NCBI GenBank assembly: GCA_022452145.1
Contig: JAKURY010000004.1
Span: 62,001 to 126,000 of the forward strand
Source of the DNA: Acidimicrobiales bacterium
GTDB lineage: Bacteria > Actinomycetota > Acidimicrobiia > Acidimicrobiales > MedAcidi-G1
DNA length: 64,000 nt
Reading direction: 5' to 3'
A model generated the notes under the pieces. The model saw only the letters and a program-made list of their open reading frames with translations, was not told the DNA's origin and did no database searches. The translations under genes were made by a program, and so were the position numbers. Within the stretch, counting starts at the first letter, position 1, and each line of letters opens with the position of its first letter. Positions 49,319 to 57,346 of the stretch are shown here, piece after piece.

Positions 49319-50992
49319 ATGGCGGTCCGGCCCGTCGTGACGATGGCCGCCACCGATGCTCCACGGACGGGGGCCGTCCAACGCCGGGTGGGCGTACGGC
49401 GGCCCCCCAGAACCCTCACCGCGGCGGCACTCGCGGTCGCTGCGCTCTTCGCCCTACCCGGCGGCTACGTGGTCTGGCGGGTCATCGGCGGCTCGGCCTC
49501 GCCGATCGCCCTGCTGGCCTCGCGCCGGACCCTCGAACCCCTGTGGCGCACCATCCAGCTGGCCGTCCTCGTCTCGGCCTCCTCCGCGGTGCTCGGCACC
49601 GGCCTGGCGTGGCTGACCACCCGGACCGACATTCCGCTGCGTCGCTTCTGGCGCATCGTCGTACCGCTCCCGCTCGTCTACCCGAGCTTCGTGGGGGCAG
49701 CCGCGTTCATCTCCGGGCTGACACCGGGTGGGATCGTCGACGACCTGGCCGGCGGGCTGGGGATCGACCTCTCCATCCGACTCCACGGGCTGACCGGGGC
49801 GTGGCTGGTGCTCACCCTGTTCACCTACCCGTACGTGTACCTCCCGGTTGCCGCACGCCTGACCGCGCTGCGGGGAGCCTTCGAGGAGAACGCACGCCTG
49901 CTCGGCGACGGACCGGGGCGGGTCTTCGCCCGTGTCGTGCTCCCCCAGGTCTGGTCATCGATCGCCGCCGGATCGCTGCTGGTGTTCCTGTACACGGTCT
50001 CGGACTTCGGTGCCGTGCACCTCATGCGGTTCGAGACGCTCACCCAGACGATCTTCCGGACCCGGCTGTTCGACCGGGACCGGTCGTTCGCCTTGGCCCT
50101 CGTGCTCCTGGTTCTGGCGCTGCTGGTGGTGGCCGCCGAACGCACCGTGGCCCGGGCCGGCCAACGACGGGGAGCGCGGCTGGACGTGGTGGGCGAACGA
50201 CGGGCCCTCGTCGTGCCGCTGAGAGGCTGGACCGCGCCGGCCCTGGCCGCCACGACCTCGGTGGTCGGTGTGGCCCTCGTCGCACCGGCGGTGTCGCTGG
50301 CCGACTGGGGACTGTTCGGCCTCCTGCGGGCCCGTCGCGACGGCGCTCCGCTCCGCCTCGATTGGAACGACGTCCTGGGCCCCACCTGGAACACGGTCTG
50401 GATCAGCGTGGTGACCGCCATGGTGGCGGTCGCCGTGGTGCTCCCCGTGGCCTACCTGCTGGCCCGTCACCGCAGCAGGCTGGGCGAGGTGGTCAACGCC
50501 GTCGTGGTGGCCGGGTTCGCCATCCCGGGCCTGGTGGTTGCGCTCTCGCTGGTCTTCTGGACGATGCACGCCTCGCCGTTCGAGTTCCTCATCGGCTCCA
50601 TGCCCGTGCTGGTCTTCGCCTACGTCGTCCACTTCGGGGCCCAGGCCATGCGTACCGCGCAGGTTGCCGTCGGAACCGTTCCGCTACGCATGGACGACGC
50701 CGCCCGCCTCCTGGGCGCCGGCCGCCTTCGACGCCTGACCACCGTGGACCTCCCGCTGATGGCTCCCGGCCTGGCTGCCGGAGCGGGCCTCGTGATGCTC
50801 TCCACCATGAAGGAGCTGCCGGCCACCCTGCTGGCCTCACCCATAGGGTTCCAGACGCTGGCCACCCAGATCTGGAACACCTACGAGGCTCTGTTCCTAC
50901 CGGAGACTGCGATCCTCGCCCTGGTGCTGCTGGGCATCAGTGCGGCCCTCACCTGGCTGCTGGTGGTGCGCCACAGCGAGCACCTGCGCTGA
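49319..50992 (+). CDS. fbpB: Ferric-iron ABC transporter permease, fused two-domain
   Basis: Inner-membrane permease of the FbpABC system, about 557 residues with two binding-protein-dependent transport modules in one chain (about twelve helices), as in FbpB. Each module has its ATPase-docking EAA loop: ENARLLGDGPGRVFARVVLPQV in the first half and DAARLLGAGRLRRLTTVDLP in the second. The ATG at 49319 was chosen as the first start after fbpA that does not overlap it; ATG at 49343 is possible. It lies 37 nt after fbpA and is convergent with the DtxR-family gene. Confidence 0.9.
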   Translation: MAVRPVVTMAATDAPRTGAVQRRVGVRRPPRTLTAAALAVAALFALPGGYVVWRVIGGSASPIALLASRRTLEPLWRTIQLAVLVSASSAVLGTGLAWLTTRTDIPLRRFWRIVVPLPLVYPSFVGAAAFISGLTPGGIVDDLAGGLGIDLSIRLHGLTGAWLVLTLFTYPYVYLPVAARLTALRGAFEENARLLGDGPGRVFARVVLPQVWSSIAAGSLLVFLYTVSDFGAVHLMRFETLTQTIFRTRLFDRDRSFALALVLLVLALLVVAAERTVARAGQRRGARLDVVGERRALVVPLRGWTAPALAATTSVVGVALVAPAVSLADWGLFGLLRARRDGAPLRLDWNDVLGPTWNTVWISVVTAMVAVAVVLPVAYLLARHRSRLGEVVNAVVVAGFAIPGLVVALSLVFWTMHASPFEFLIGSMPVLVFAYVVHFGAQAMRTAQVAVGTVPLRMDDAARLLGAGRLRRLTTVDLPLMAPGLAAGAGLVMLSTMKELPATLLASPIGFQTLATQIWNTYEALFLPETAILALVLLGISAALTWLLVVRHSEHLR

Positions 50993-51016
50993 CGCCCCCA
51001 GTGCCGTACTCCCGAA

Positions 51017-51030
51017 CGGCCGGCAGGCCG
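51017..51030. terminator. Hairpin between convergent fbpB and DtxR-family gene
   Basis: CGGCC-GGCA-GGCCG, five GC pairs with a tetraloop in a 43-bp gap between convergent genes. There is no T-tract. Confidence 0.35.
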
Positions 51031-51035
51031 GGCGG

Positions 51036-51701
51036 TCAGCGTGTGGTGACGAGGATCCGGTCGGCCACGTACTGCTCCACCTCAACCCGGCAACCGCCGA
51101 TCTCGACGGTTACGGCGCCATCGGCCGAAGCGGTGACTGCACCCTGCTCGCCCGGCATGAGGCTGGAGACCTCCAGGAACTCCAGCAGCCCCTCGGCGAA
51201 CTCCAACTCCTCGGGGATCCGACTCACCGTGAACGACTCCCCCACCCCGATGTCGGCCAACTGTCGGGTGTCGGGCTCACGGTAGGAGCTCCCGGGAATC
51301 GGGTTGCCGTGCGGGCAGGTGGTCGGCTGGCCCAGCAGGCGATCCAGCGCCGACTCCACGGCAGGCGAGATGACGTGCTCCCACTTGCCGGCCTCGTGGT
51401 GCGCCTCGGTCCAGGAGAGGCCCAGGACGTCGGTCAGGAACCGCTCGGCCAGCCGATGTCGTCGCACCACCGAGGTGGCCAACTCCCGCCCATCCTCGGT
51501 GAGGAGGATCACATGGTCGTCGCTGGTGACCAGGCCCTCCTTCTCGAGGCGCTTGACCATCTCGGACACCGCCGGTCGGCTCACCTCGAGGCGCTCGGCG
51601 ATCCGGGCCTGTATGACGTCCAGGTCGTCCTCGGCGAGCTCGAAGATCGTCTCGCAGTACTCCTCGAAGGCCGGGTGGTACTCCGGCGTCTCGTACGGCA
51701 C
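51036..51701 (-). CDS. DtxR-family metal-dependent transcriptional regulator
   Basis: A 221-residue repressor with the DtxR order: winged helix (residues ~12-70, ARIAERLEVSRPAVSEMVKRLE), dimerisation/metal domain (~75-135) and a C-terminal FeoA-like SH3 domain. The ancillary-site ligands are kept (His82, Glu86, His101). The primary site is altered against DtxR/IdeR: the Met10 equivalent is Glu14, and the Cys102 equivalent is Gly105 in EAGKWEH, while Glu108 and His109 remain. It is thus neither a standard iron form nor the MntR form (Asp/Glu). Its gene is convergent with fbpB, and it probably controls the fbp genes. GTG start with TAGACT 6 nt upstream. Confidence 0.9.
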   Translation of the reverse strand: MPYETPEYHPAFEEYCETIFELAEDDLDVIQARIAERLEVSRPAVSEMVKRLEKEGLVTSDDHVILLTEDGRELATSVVRRHRLAERFLTDVLGLSWTEAHHEAGKWEHVISPAVESALDRLLGQPTTCPHGNPIPGSSYREPDTRQLADIGVGESFTVSRIPEELEFAEGLLEFLEVSSLMPGEQGAVTASADGAVTVEIGGCRVEVEQYVADRILVTTR

Positions 51702-51707
51702 GTCCCG

Positions 51708-51713
51708 AGTCTA
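51708..51713 (-). promoter_or_regulatory. -10 element of the DtxR-family gene
   Basis: TAGACT on the minus strand, 6 nt before the GTG at 51701; no Shine-Dalgarno sequence, so leaderless. No TGTTAGG is present here, so autoregulation by the same site is not suggested. Confidence 0.5.
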
Positions 51714-51786
51714 CGCCCCGTCCCCGCCGCCGGATCCGGGCGACTGGCAGGTGCAGGACCGGCATCAGCCCAGGGTCCAGTCGGCA

Positions 51787-52767
51787 TCAGCCGCCCCAGG
51801 ACAGCCCGACCAGGTCCTCGCTGGCAGACCACAACGCGGCCGCCGTGTCGTCGTCGAGGATCCACGGTGAGATCCCGCGACCACCCGGACCGGTACCGGG
51901 CTCGCCCTCGGGTACCCCCAGCTGGCAGTCGCCCAGGTAGGCACCGCCGTGGGCGTCCAGTTCGGGAGCGGTAGCCGCCCACACGCTGGTGGCCGCGCCG
52001 GCCTCCACCGCCTTGGGGGTCATCCCCGACGTGTCCACAGCGGCCGATATCTGGGCCCGGCGGCGCTCCTTGAGGCGTTCGTAGGCCACCTCGTCCAGGT
52101 GCCTGCTCAACTCGGTCATGATCACGCCCGGGTGGACGGCGAGGGCCCGCACGCCACCTCCACCGACCCGGCGGTCCAACTCGCGTGCGAACAGGGCGTT
52201 GGCCGACTTGGACTGGCCGTATGCAGCCCAACCCTCGTAGTCACGGCGCTCGAACATCAGGTCGTCGAGGTCGACGCCACAGATCCCGTGGGCCCCGGAC
52301 GAAAGGCAAACCACCCTCGACGGGGCCGCGGTGGTAAGGGCAGGTAGCAGTAGGCCGGTCAGCAGGAAGTGGCCGAGGTGGTTGACGCCGAACTGCTGCT
52401 CGAAGCCGTCGGCCGTGGTACCGAACGGGGTGCACATGATCCCGGCGTTGTTGACGAGCACGTGGAGGCCGTCGTGGTCGGCCAGGAATCCCCCGGCAAA
52501 GTCCCTCACGGCGGCCAGCGAGCCAAGGTCCAGCTCCCGGAGCTCCAGGTCGGCAGAGGGGTGTCGATCCCGGATGCGACCGGCCGCCTCCTCATTCTTC
52601 GCCGGGTTCCGCGCCGCCATGACCACCGACGCACCGGCGGCGGCGAGCGCACGCGCCGTCTCCTCGCCGAGCCCACCGGATGCACCGGTGACCACCATCC
52701 GACGACCGGACAGGTCGAGGCCTGCCAGCACCTGGTCCGTCGTGGTATCCCGGTCCCAGTCGCCCAT
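51787..52767 (-). CDS. SDR oxidoreductase (retinol dehydrogenase-like)
   Basis: A 326-residue short-chain dehydrogenase of the retinol-dehydrogenase/protochlorophyllide-reductase-like group: TGASGGLGEETARAL, MAARNPAKNEEAAGRI (Arg at the position favouring NADP), VNNAGIM, CLSSGAHG and the active-site YGQSKSANALFARELDRR. Such enzymes act on lipophilic alcohols or aldehydes, but the substrate is unknown. ATG at 52767 with GGAGG 7 nt before it. It is divergent from a thiolase-like gene across a 147-bp gap that holds an 8-bp inverted repeat with arms ~70 bp apart. Confidence 0.87.
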   Translation of the reverse strand: MGDWDRDTTTDQVLAGLDLSGRRMVVTGASGGLGEETARALAAAGASVVMAARNPAKNEEAAGRIRDRHPSADLELRELDLGSLAAVRDFAGGFLADHDGLHVLVNNAGIMCTPFGTTADGFEQQFGVNHLGHFLLTGLLLPALTTAAPSRVVCLSSGAHGICGVDLDDLMFERRDYEGWAAYGQSKSANALFARELDRRVGGGGVRALAVHPGVIMTELSRHLDEVAYERLKERRRAQISAAVDTSGMTPKAVEAGAATSVWAATAPELDAHGGAYLGDCQLGVPEGEPGTGPGGRGISPWILDDDTAAALWSASEDLVGLSWGG

Positions 52768-52914
52768 CGCCGCCTCCGGTCATCGTCTCTAGTAATCGCC
52801 AGTCGACAACGCAGGCTGATCCCCACCGGGCGCGATGTGCCGTCGGCCACCTTGCGGCGAGACGATAGGCGACCCGGTGCGGTCGGTCGCCACCGTGGGG
52901 ACGATGATGGTCCG

Positions 52915-54399
52915 GTGAGCATCGACCCACGCACTCCGGTGATCATCGGCGTCGCCCAGGTCACCGATCGGGTGGACGATCCGGAGTTGGCCCGCACACC
53001 CGTCGAGATGATGGCCGATGCCCTGCGCAGTGCGGCCATCGATGCCGGAGCGCCGGCCGCCCTCGCCGGACTCGACCTCGTGGGTGCGGTCGGGGGCATC
53101 TGGCGGTATTCCGACCCCGGCCGACAGGTGGCGACGGCGGTCGGGGCCGGAGATGCCGGAACGCTCCTGACCGGCCTCTCCGGCACGTCCCCCCAGCGCC
53201 TGCTGGACCACCTGGCCACCCTCATCGCCACAGGCCGGATCGAGGCCGCCGCCATGGTGGGCGGCGAGGCGTTCCGGTCCCGACGAAGGGCGCGGCGCCT
53301 GGGCGTCGAGGTGAGGCGCGACGCCGATCCCGACCTGGACCCCGCCGAGCGCTACGAGGGCACCCTGGACATGGCCACCGACCACGAGGCGGGGCGCGGC
53401 GTGGTGGAGCCCGGGGTGGTCTACCCGTTGATCGAGACTGCGATCCGCCACGCCCGCGGCGAGTCGGTGGCCGACCACCGATGCCGGATAGGGGCCCTCT
53501 GGGCAGGGTTCAACGCAGTGGCCGTGGACAACCCCCACGCCGCGGTACGTAGGCCGATGACCGCAGCCCAGATCGCTACGCCGTCGGAGGACAACCGGAT
53601 GGTCGCCGCGCCGTACACGAAGGCGATGATGGCCAACAACAGCGTCGACCAGGCTTCCGCCGTGCTGATCGTCTCGGCAGCCAGGGCAGCGTCCCTCGGC
53701 GTGCTCCGGGACCGATGGGTGTTCCCCCTGGTCGGGACCAGGGCCGACGACGAGGCATCACCGGGAGCCCGCCGGGACCTCCACCGGTCGCCCGGAGCCA
53801 GGGCCGCTGGCAGCCAAGCGCTGGAAACTGCCGGGACGGGCATCGACGACGTGGACCACCTGGACCTCTACGCCTGCTTCCCCGCCTCAGTGCAGGTCTG
53901 CGCCCTGGAGCTGGGCCTGGACATCGACCGCCCGTCGGACCGGCCACTCACCGTAACCGGGGGCCTCACCTTCGCCGGAGGCCCCCACAGCAACTACGTG
54001 GGCCAGGCCATCGCTGCCATGGTCGACCGGCTCCGCGACCGACCGGGGACCGGTCTCGTCTACGGCAACGGCGGCTACCTCGGCAAGCACGCCTTCGGCC
54101 TGTACGGCACAGAGCCACCTGCCCAGGGCTATCGGACCGGACAGCCCCGCGTCGACGTGGCTGCTTCGCCCAGCCGGAACCCGGATCCCGACTTCGCAGG
54201 CAGGGCCACAATCGACGGCTATTCGGTCTCGCATGACCGCGAGGGCGTACCCACCCGTGCCCTGGTCGCCCTGCTGACCGCCGCAGGCTCCCGGGTGTGG
54301 GGTGGCAGCACCGAGCGTGCCACCCTCGATGCCATGGTCGACGAGGAGTTCGTCGGCCGAACGGCAGAACTGGACCCCGACGGTCTCATAGCCATCTGA
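52915..54399 (+). CDS. Thiolase-superfamily protein with C-terminal OB-like domain
   Basis: A 494-residue protein annotated in many genomes as acetyl-CoA acetyltransferase. The N-terminal half has TPVIIGVAQVTDRVDDPE and LSGTSPQRLLDHLA at the place where true thiolases carry the nucleophilic Cys; there is none here. Downstream are DDVDHLDLYACFPASVQV, TFAGGPHSNY and NGGYLGKHAFGLYG. The last ~80 residues look like the thiolase-associated C-terminal OB-type domain. It may be a retro-Claisen or non-decarboxylating relative of SCP2 thiolases. GTG at 52915 was chosen since the longer frame reads antisense of the SDR gene. Confidence 0.78.
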   Translation: MSIDPRTPVIIGVAQVTDRVDDPELARTPVEMMADALRSAAIDAGAPAALAGLDLVGAVGGIWRYSDPGRQVATAVGAGDAGTLLTGLSGTSPQRLLDHLATLIATGRIEAAAMVGGEAFRSRRRARRLGVEVRRDADPDLDPAERYEGTLDMATDHEAGRGVVEPGVVYPLIETAIRHARGESVADHRCRIGALWAGFNAVAVDNPHAAVRRPMTAAQIATPSEDNRMVAAPYTKAMMANNSVDQASAVLIVSAARAASLGVLRDRWVFPLVGTRADDEASPGARRDLHRSPGARAAGSQALETAGTGIDDVDHLDLYACFPASVQVCALELGLDIDRPSDRPLTVTGGLTFAGGPHSNYVGQAIAAMVDRLRDRPGTGLVYGNGGYLGKHAFGLYGTEPPAQGYRTGQPRVDVAASPSRNPDPDFAGRATIDGYSVSHDREGVPTRALVALLTAAGSRVWGGSTERATLDAMVDEEFVGRTAELDPDGLIAI

Positions 54400-54442
54400 G
54401 TCGACTCTTCTGATACAAGTCCCTCTGACCCGGAGAAAGCCC

Positions 54443-55576
54443 ATGCAGACGCCGATCACCGAAATGTTCGACATCGAGTTCCCGATCGTGGCATTCACCC
54501 ACTGCCGCGACGTGGTAGCCGCCGTGTCCAGGGCCGGCGGCCTCGGAGTGCTCGGTGCCGTTGGACACGGCGACGCAGCCCTCGAGACCGACCTGGCCTG
54601 GATCGAGGACGAGATCGGGGACCGGCCGTACGGCGTGGACCTGATCATCCCCGCCCGGTACGCCGGCTCCGAAGAGGGTGGCCTCCAGGTTGCAGACCTG
54701 CTGGCAACCATCCCTGGCGCCCACAGGGAGTTCCTGGACGAGCTGTTGGAGCGCTACGACGTGCCCGAGAACCCTGACGCCGCCGGTGGTTGGGCCGAAC
54801 AGCCGGGCGACGCCCCGTTCTCGGCCAACAGGGCAATCCGGCAGCTCGACATAGCCCTGGCCCACAGGCCGGCGCTGGTGGCCAACGCCCTCGGCCCGCC
54901 ACCGCGCGAGATGATCGACCGCTGCCACGAGGCCGGAATCAGGGTGGCCGCCCTGGCCGGCACGAAGGTCCACGCCGAGCGCCACGTGGCCGCCGGTGCC
55001 GACATCATCATCGCCCAGGGCACCGAGGGTGGCGGCCACACGGGCCAGATTGGCTCCATGGTCCTGCTGCCCGAGGTGGTCGACGCCGTGGACCCGGTAC
55101 CGGTGCTGGGCGCCGGTGGCATCGGTCGGGGCCGGCAGATGGCGGCCGCAATGGCGTTGGGAGCAGCCGGCGTGTGGTGCGGCTCGGTGTGGCTCACCAC
55201 CGAGGAGGCCGAGACCCATCCGGTGGTCAAGGCCAAGATGCTGGCCGCCGGCTCAGGCGACACGCTCCGCTCGCGGTCGATAACCGGCAAGCCGGCTCGC
55301 ATGCTGCGCACCGCCTGGACCGAGGAATGGGACCGCGACGACACCCCGGCGCCGCTAGGAATGCCGCTGCAACCCATGCTGACCAGCGCCGCCCTGGACC
55401 GCATCAACCGGGCCGCACACCACGATGGATCTGGCGCCGAGGACCTCGCCACCTACTTCGTGGGCCAGATAGTCGGCGACATGAACCGCTCGAAGGGCGC
55501 AGGCCAGGTGGTGATCGACATGGTCGAGGAGTTCATCGACGCCGCCCAGGCGGTAGCCGCACAGCTCGAGGTCTGA
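54443..55576 (+). CDS. Nitronate monooxygenase-family flavoprotein
   Basis: A 377-residue FMN TIM-barrel protein (NMO/2-nitropropane dioxygenase family) with FDIEFPIVAFTHCRDVVAAV, VAALAGTKVHAERHVAAGAD, AQGTEGGGHTG and VPVLGAGGIGRGRQMAAAMALG, which hold the FMN phosphate. Many members detoxify alkyl nitronates or act on enoyl-type substrates, so the exact role is uncertain. Strong GGAGAAAG precedes the ATG. It is 43 nt downstream of the thiolase-like gene on the same strand and could be co-transcribed with it. Confidence 0.87.
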   Translation: MQTPITEMFDIEFPIVAFTHCRDVVAAVSRAGGLGVLGAVGHGDAALETDLAWIEDEIGDRPYGVDLIIPARYAGSEEGGLQVADLLATIPGAHREFLDELLERYDVPENPDAAGGWAEQPGDAPFSANRAIRQLDIALAHRPALVANALGPPPREMIDRCHEAGIRVAALAGTKVHAERHVAAGADIIIAQGTEGGGHTGQIGSMVLLPEVVDAVDPVPVLGAGGIGRGRQMAAAMALGAAGVWCGSVWLTTEEAETHPVVKAKMLAAGSGDTLRSRSITGKPARMLRTAWTEEWDRDDTPAPLGMPLQPMLTSAALDRINRAAHHDGSGAEDLATYFVGQIVGDMNRSKGAGQVVIDMVEEFIDAAQAVAAQLEV

Positions 55577-55590
55577 GCGGCGGGAACCGA

Positions 55591-55608
55591 CCGTCGGACG
55601 ATCGACGG
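55591..55608. terminator. Hairpin between convergent NMO and MBL-fold genes
   Basis: CCGTCG-GACGAT-CGACGG, six perfect pairs with a 6-nt loop in the 34-bp gap between convergent genes. No T-tract. Confidence 0.4.
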
Positions 55609-55610
55609 GA

Positions 55611-56465
55611 TCAGGTCCCTACAGGGATCCGATCCAGGTCGTCGGGGAGCAGCACCTCGCCGTCGAAGTGCTCGGAGGCAAGGGCCAGCCATTCGTTGCG
55701 CCCGTTCGGCCCGTCAGGATCGGGCCCCGGGGTCGGGACGCAGTGGTTCAGGACAAGGGTGCCCACCCCGGACCGGGCGGCGGTCCGGGCCGCGTCGGCG
55801 ACCGTCGAGTGGTAGTCGAGGACGTCGTGCAAGCGCGGGACGGGGACGTTCCGGATGACGTCGTCGCGCACCACGGTCTGTACGTAGACATCGGCCCCGG
55901 CGCAGAGGTGGTCGAGTCCCTCACACGGCACCGTGTCGCCTGCCAACACCACCGACAGGCCGTCGGCCTCCACGCGGTATGCCACCGTCGGATGCACCGG
56001 CCTGTGGTCCGTCGGCGCGGCGATTATCCGCACGCCGTCGTCCACGACCACCTCGCCCATGACGCCCGTGGTCTCGGTGACATGAACCTCGGGACCGGCC
56101 ACCACGTCGTCGTGGTGGGCCACCCGCCAGCCGATGTCGGGTCCGAGCATCCTCAGAGTGTCGTCAACGAAGCGCTGCGTGCCCTGTGGCCCCACCACCG
56201 GGAGGGGCAACGGAGGGAAGCCGGTTATCCAACGCGTGGTGATGACGTCGTTGAGGTCGGTGACGTGATCACTGTGGAGGTGCGTTACGAGCAGGCGCTC
56301 GAGCAGCGTCGGCCCCACCCCGGCCGCAGCGAGACGCATCAGGCAGCCTCGGCCGGCATCGATCAGGAACCAGCGGCCGTCCACGCCCACGAGTTGGGAC
56401 GGTCCGGCACGTTGCGCATCGGGCACGGGACTCCCCGTCCCCACCATTACCAACTCGACAGCCAC
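55611..56465 (-). CDS. MBL-fold metallohydrolase
   Basis: A 284-residue metallo-beta-lactamase-fold protein with HLHSDH at residues 62-67, an Asp in VLAGDTVPCEGLDHLC and a C-terminal LVLNHCVP in place of the usual xHxxP, all zinc ligands of the RNase Z/ElaC-like and phosphodiesterase-like branch. The real substrate is unknown. GTG at 56465. It lies 27 nt after the next gene on the same strand (SDR, 56493), so it is probably the last gene of a ligase-SDR-MBL transcript. Confidence 0.85.
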   Translation of the reverse strand: MAVELVMVGTGSPVPDAQRAGPSQLVGVDGRWFLIDAGRGCLMRLAAAGVGPTLLERLLVTHLHSDHVTDLNDVITTRWITGFPPLPLPVVGPQGTQRFVDDTLRMLGPDIGWRVAHHDDVVAGPEVHVTETTGVMGEVVVDDGVRIIAAPTDHRPVHPTVAYRVEADGLSVVLAGDTVPCEGLDHLCAGADVYVQTVVRDDVIRNVPVPRLHDVLDYHSTVADAARTAARSGVGTLVLNHCVPTPGPDPDGPNGRNEWLALASEHFDGEVLLPDDLDRIPVGT

Positions 56466-56492
56466 GGTTCGCTCCGGTGGGCCGACCCGGGT

Positions 56493-57254
56493 TCAGCTGA
56501 TGTTGACCAGCTGGCCACCGTCGACCAGCACGGCGTGTCCGGTCAACCAGCTGGCGGCGTCCGACGCCAGGAACAGGGCCGTGTTGGCAATGTCGGCGGG
56601 TTCGCCGAGGCGCTTCATCGGCAGGTTCTGGGCTATCGCATCACCCCGGCCGTCCTCCCACAGGGCCCGGGCGAAGTCCGTGCGGATGAGGCCAGGGCAC
56701 ACGGCGTTCACACGCACGGTTGGGCCCATCTCGGCGGCCAACTGCTCGGTGAGGTGGATGAGCGCCCGCTTGGTGAGGTCGTAGACGCCGAGGATGGCGT
56801 TGGTCCCAAAGGCGCCGACCGATGAAATATTGATAACCGCTCCTCCGTGTTCCTTCATCCAGGCGTTCCAGCAGGCCTGGGTCCAGACCAGCGGCGTCGT
56901 GAGGTTGGTGGCGAAGGTCTTCTCCCAGCGGGGCAGGTCGATGTCGATGACCGGACCGGCGTACGGGTTGGTGGCCGCGTTGTTGACCAGCACGTCGATG
57001 GCGCCAAAGGCCTCCAGCGTGCCGTCCAGGACACGCTGCATGTCCTCGGTCTTACCGACGTGGCCGGCGACGTAGGCCAGGTCACCACCGGTGGAGTCCT
57101 GCAGCTCCTCCACGGTGGCCGCACAGGTCTCCTCGTTGCGGCTGGTGATCATCACCTTCGCTCCGGCACCGGCCATGGCGGCGGCGATGCCACGACCGAT
57201 TCCACGTGATCCACCGGTGACGATGGCGACCTTGCCGTCAAGGGAGAGTTCCAT
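56493..57254 (-). CDS. Short-chain dehydrogenase/reductase
   Basis: A 253-residue SDR: TGGSRGIG (13-20), NNAATN in place of NNAG, INISSVGAFG with the catalytic Ser, YDLTK (Tyr-x3-Lys) and a C-terminal GHAVLVDGGQ motif of FabG-like or 3-hydroxyacyl dehydrogenases. Likely a 3-ketoacyl or alcohol dehydrogenase acting in fatty-acid or sterol catabolism together with the neighbouring acyl-CoA ligase; this is inferred. The ATG at 57254 is 6 nt after TAGGGT, a leaderless promoter. Confidence 0.9.
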   Translation of the reverse strand: MELSLDGKVAIVTGGSRGIGRGIAAAMAGAGAKVMITSRNEETCAATVEELQDSTGGDLAYVAGHVGKTEDMQRVLDGTLEAFGAIDVLVNNAATNPYAGPVIDIDLPRWEKTFATNLTTPLVWTQACWNAWMKEHGGAVINISSVGAFGTNAILGVYDLTKRALIHLTEQLAAEMGPTVRVNAVCPGLIRTDFARALWEDGRGDAIAQNLPMKRLGEPADIANTALFLASDAASWLTGHAVLVDGGQLVNIS

Positions 57255-57260
57255 GCGGCG

Positions 57261-57266
57261 ACCCTA
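57261..57266 (-). promoter_or_regulatory. -10 element of the SDR gene at 56493
   Basis: TAGGGT on the minus strand, 6 nt before the ATG at 57254; leaderless start inferred. Confidence 0.5.
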
Positions 57267-57317
57267 GCCACGGACCCCGACGCCGATCTCAGCGGGGCCG
57301 CGGCCCGGCCCCGTCGC

Positions 57318-57334
57318 CGACCCCGGTGGGGTCG
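57318..57334 (-). terminator. Hairpin after the acyl-CoA ligase gene
   Basis: CGACCCC-GGT-GGGGTCG, seven perfect pairs and a 3-nt loop, 13 nt beyond the ligase stop codon on the minus strand. GC-rich stem without T-tract; the best-looking hairpin of its kind in the window. Confidence 0.45.
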
Positions 57335-57346
57335 CGGGCGAAACGG

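Noticed and set aside
52369-52914. Upstream extension of the thiolase-like frame
   Set aside because: It runs antisense through the SDR gene and has no thiolase features; the GTG at 52915 begins the family sequence.
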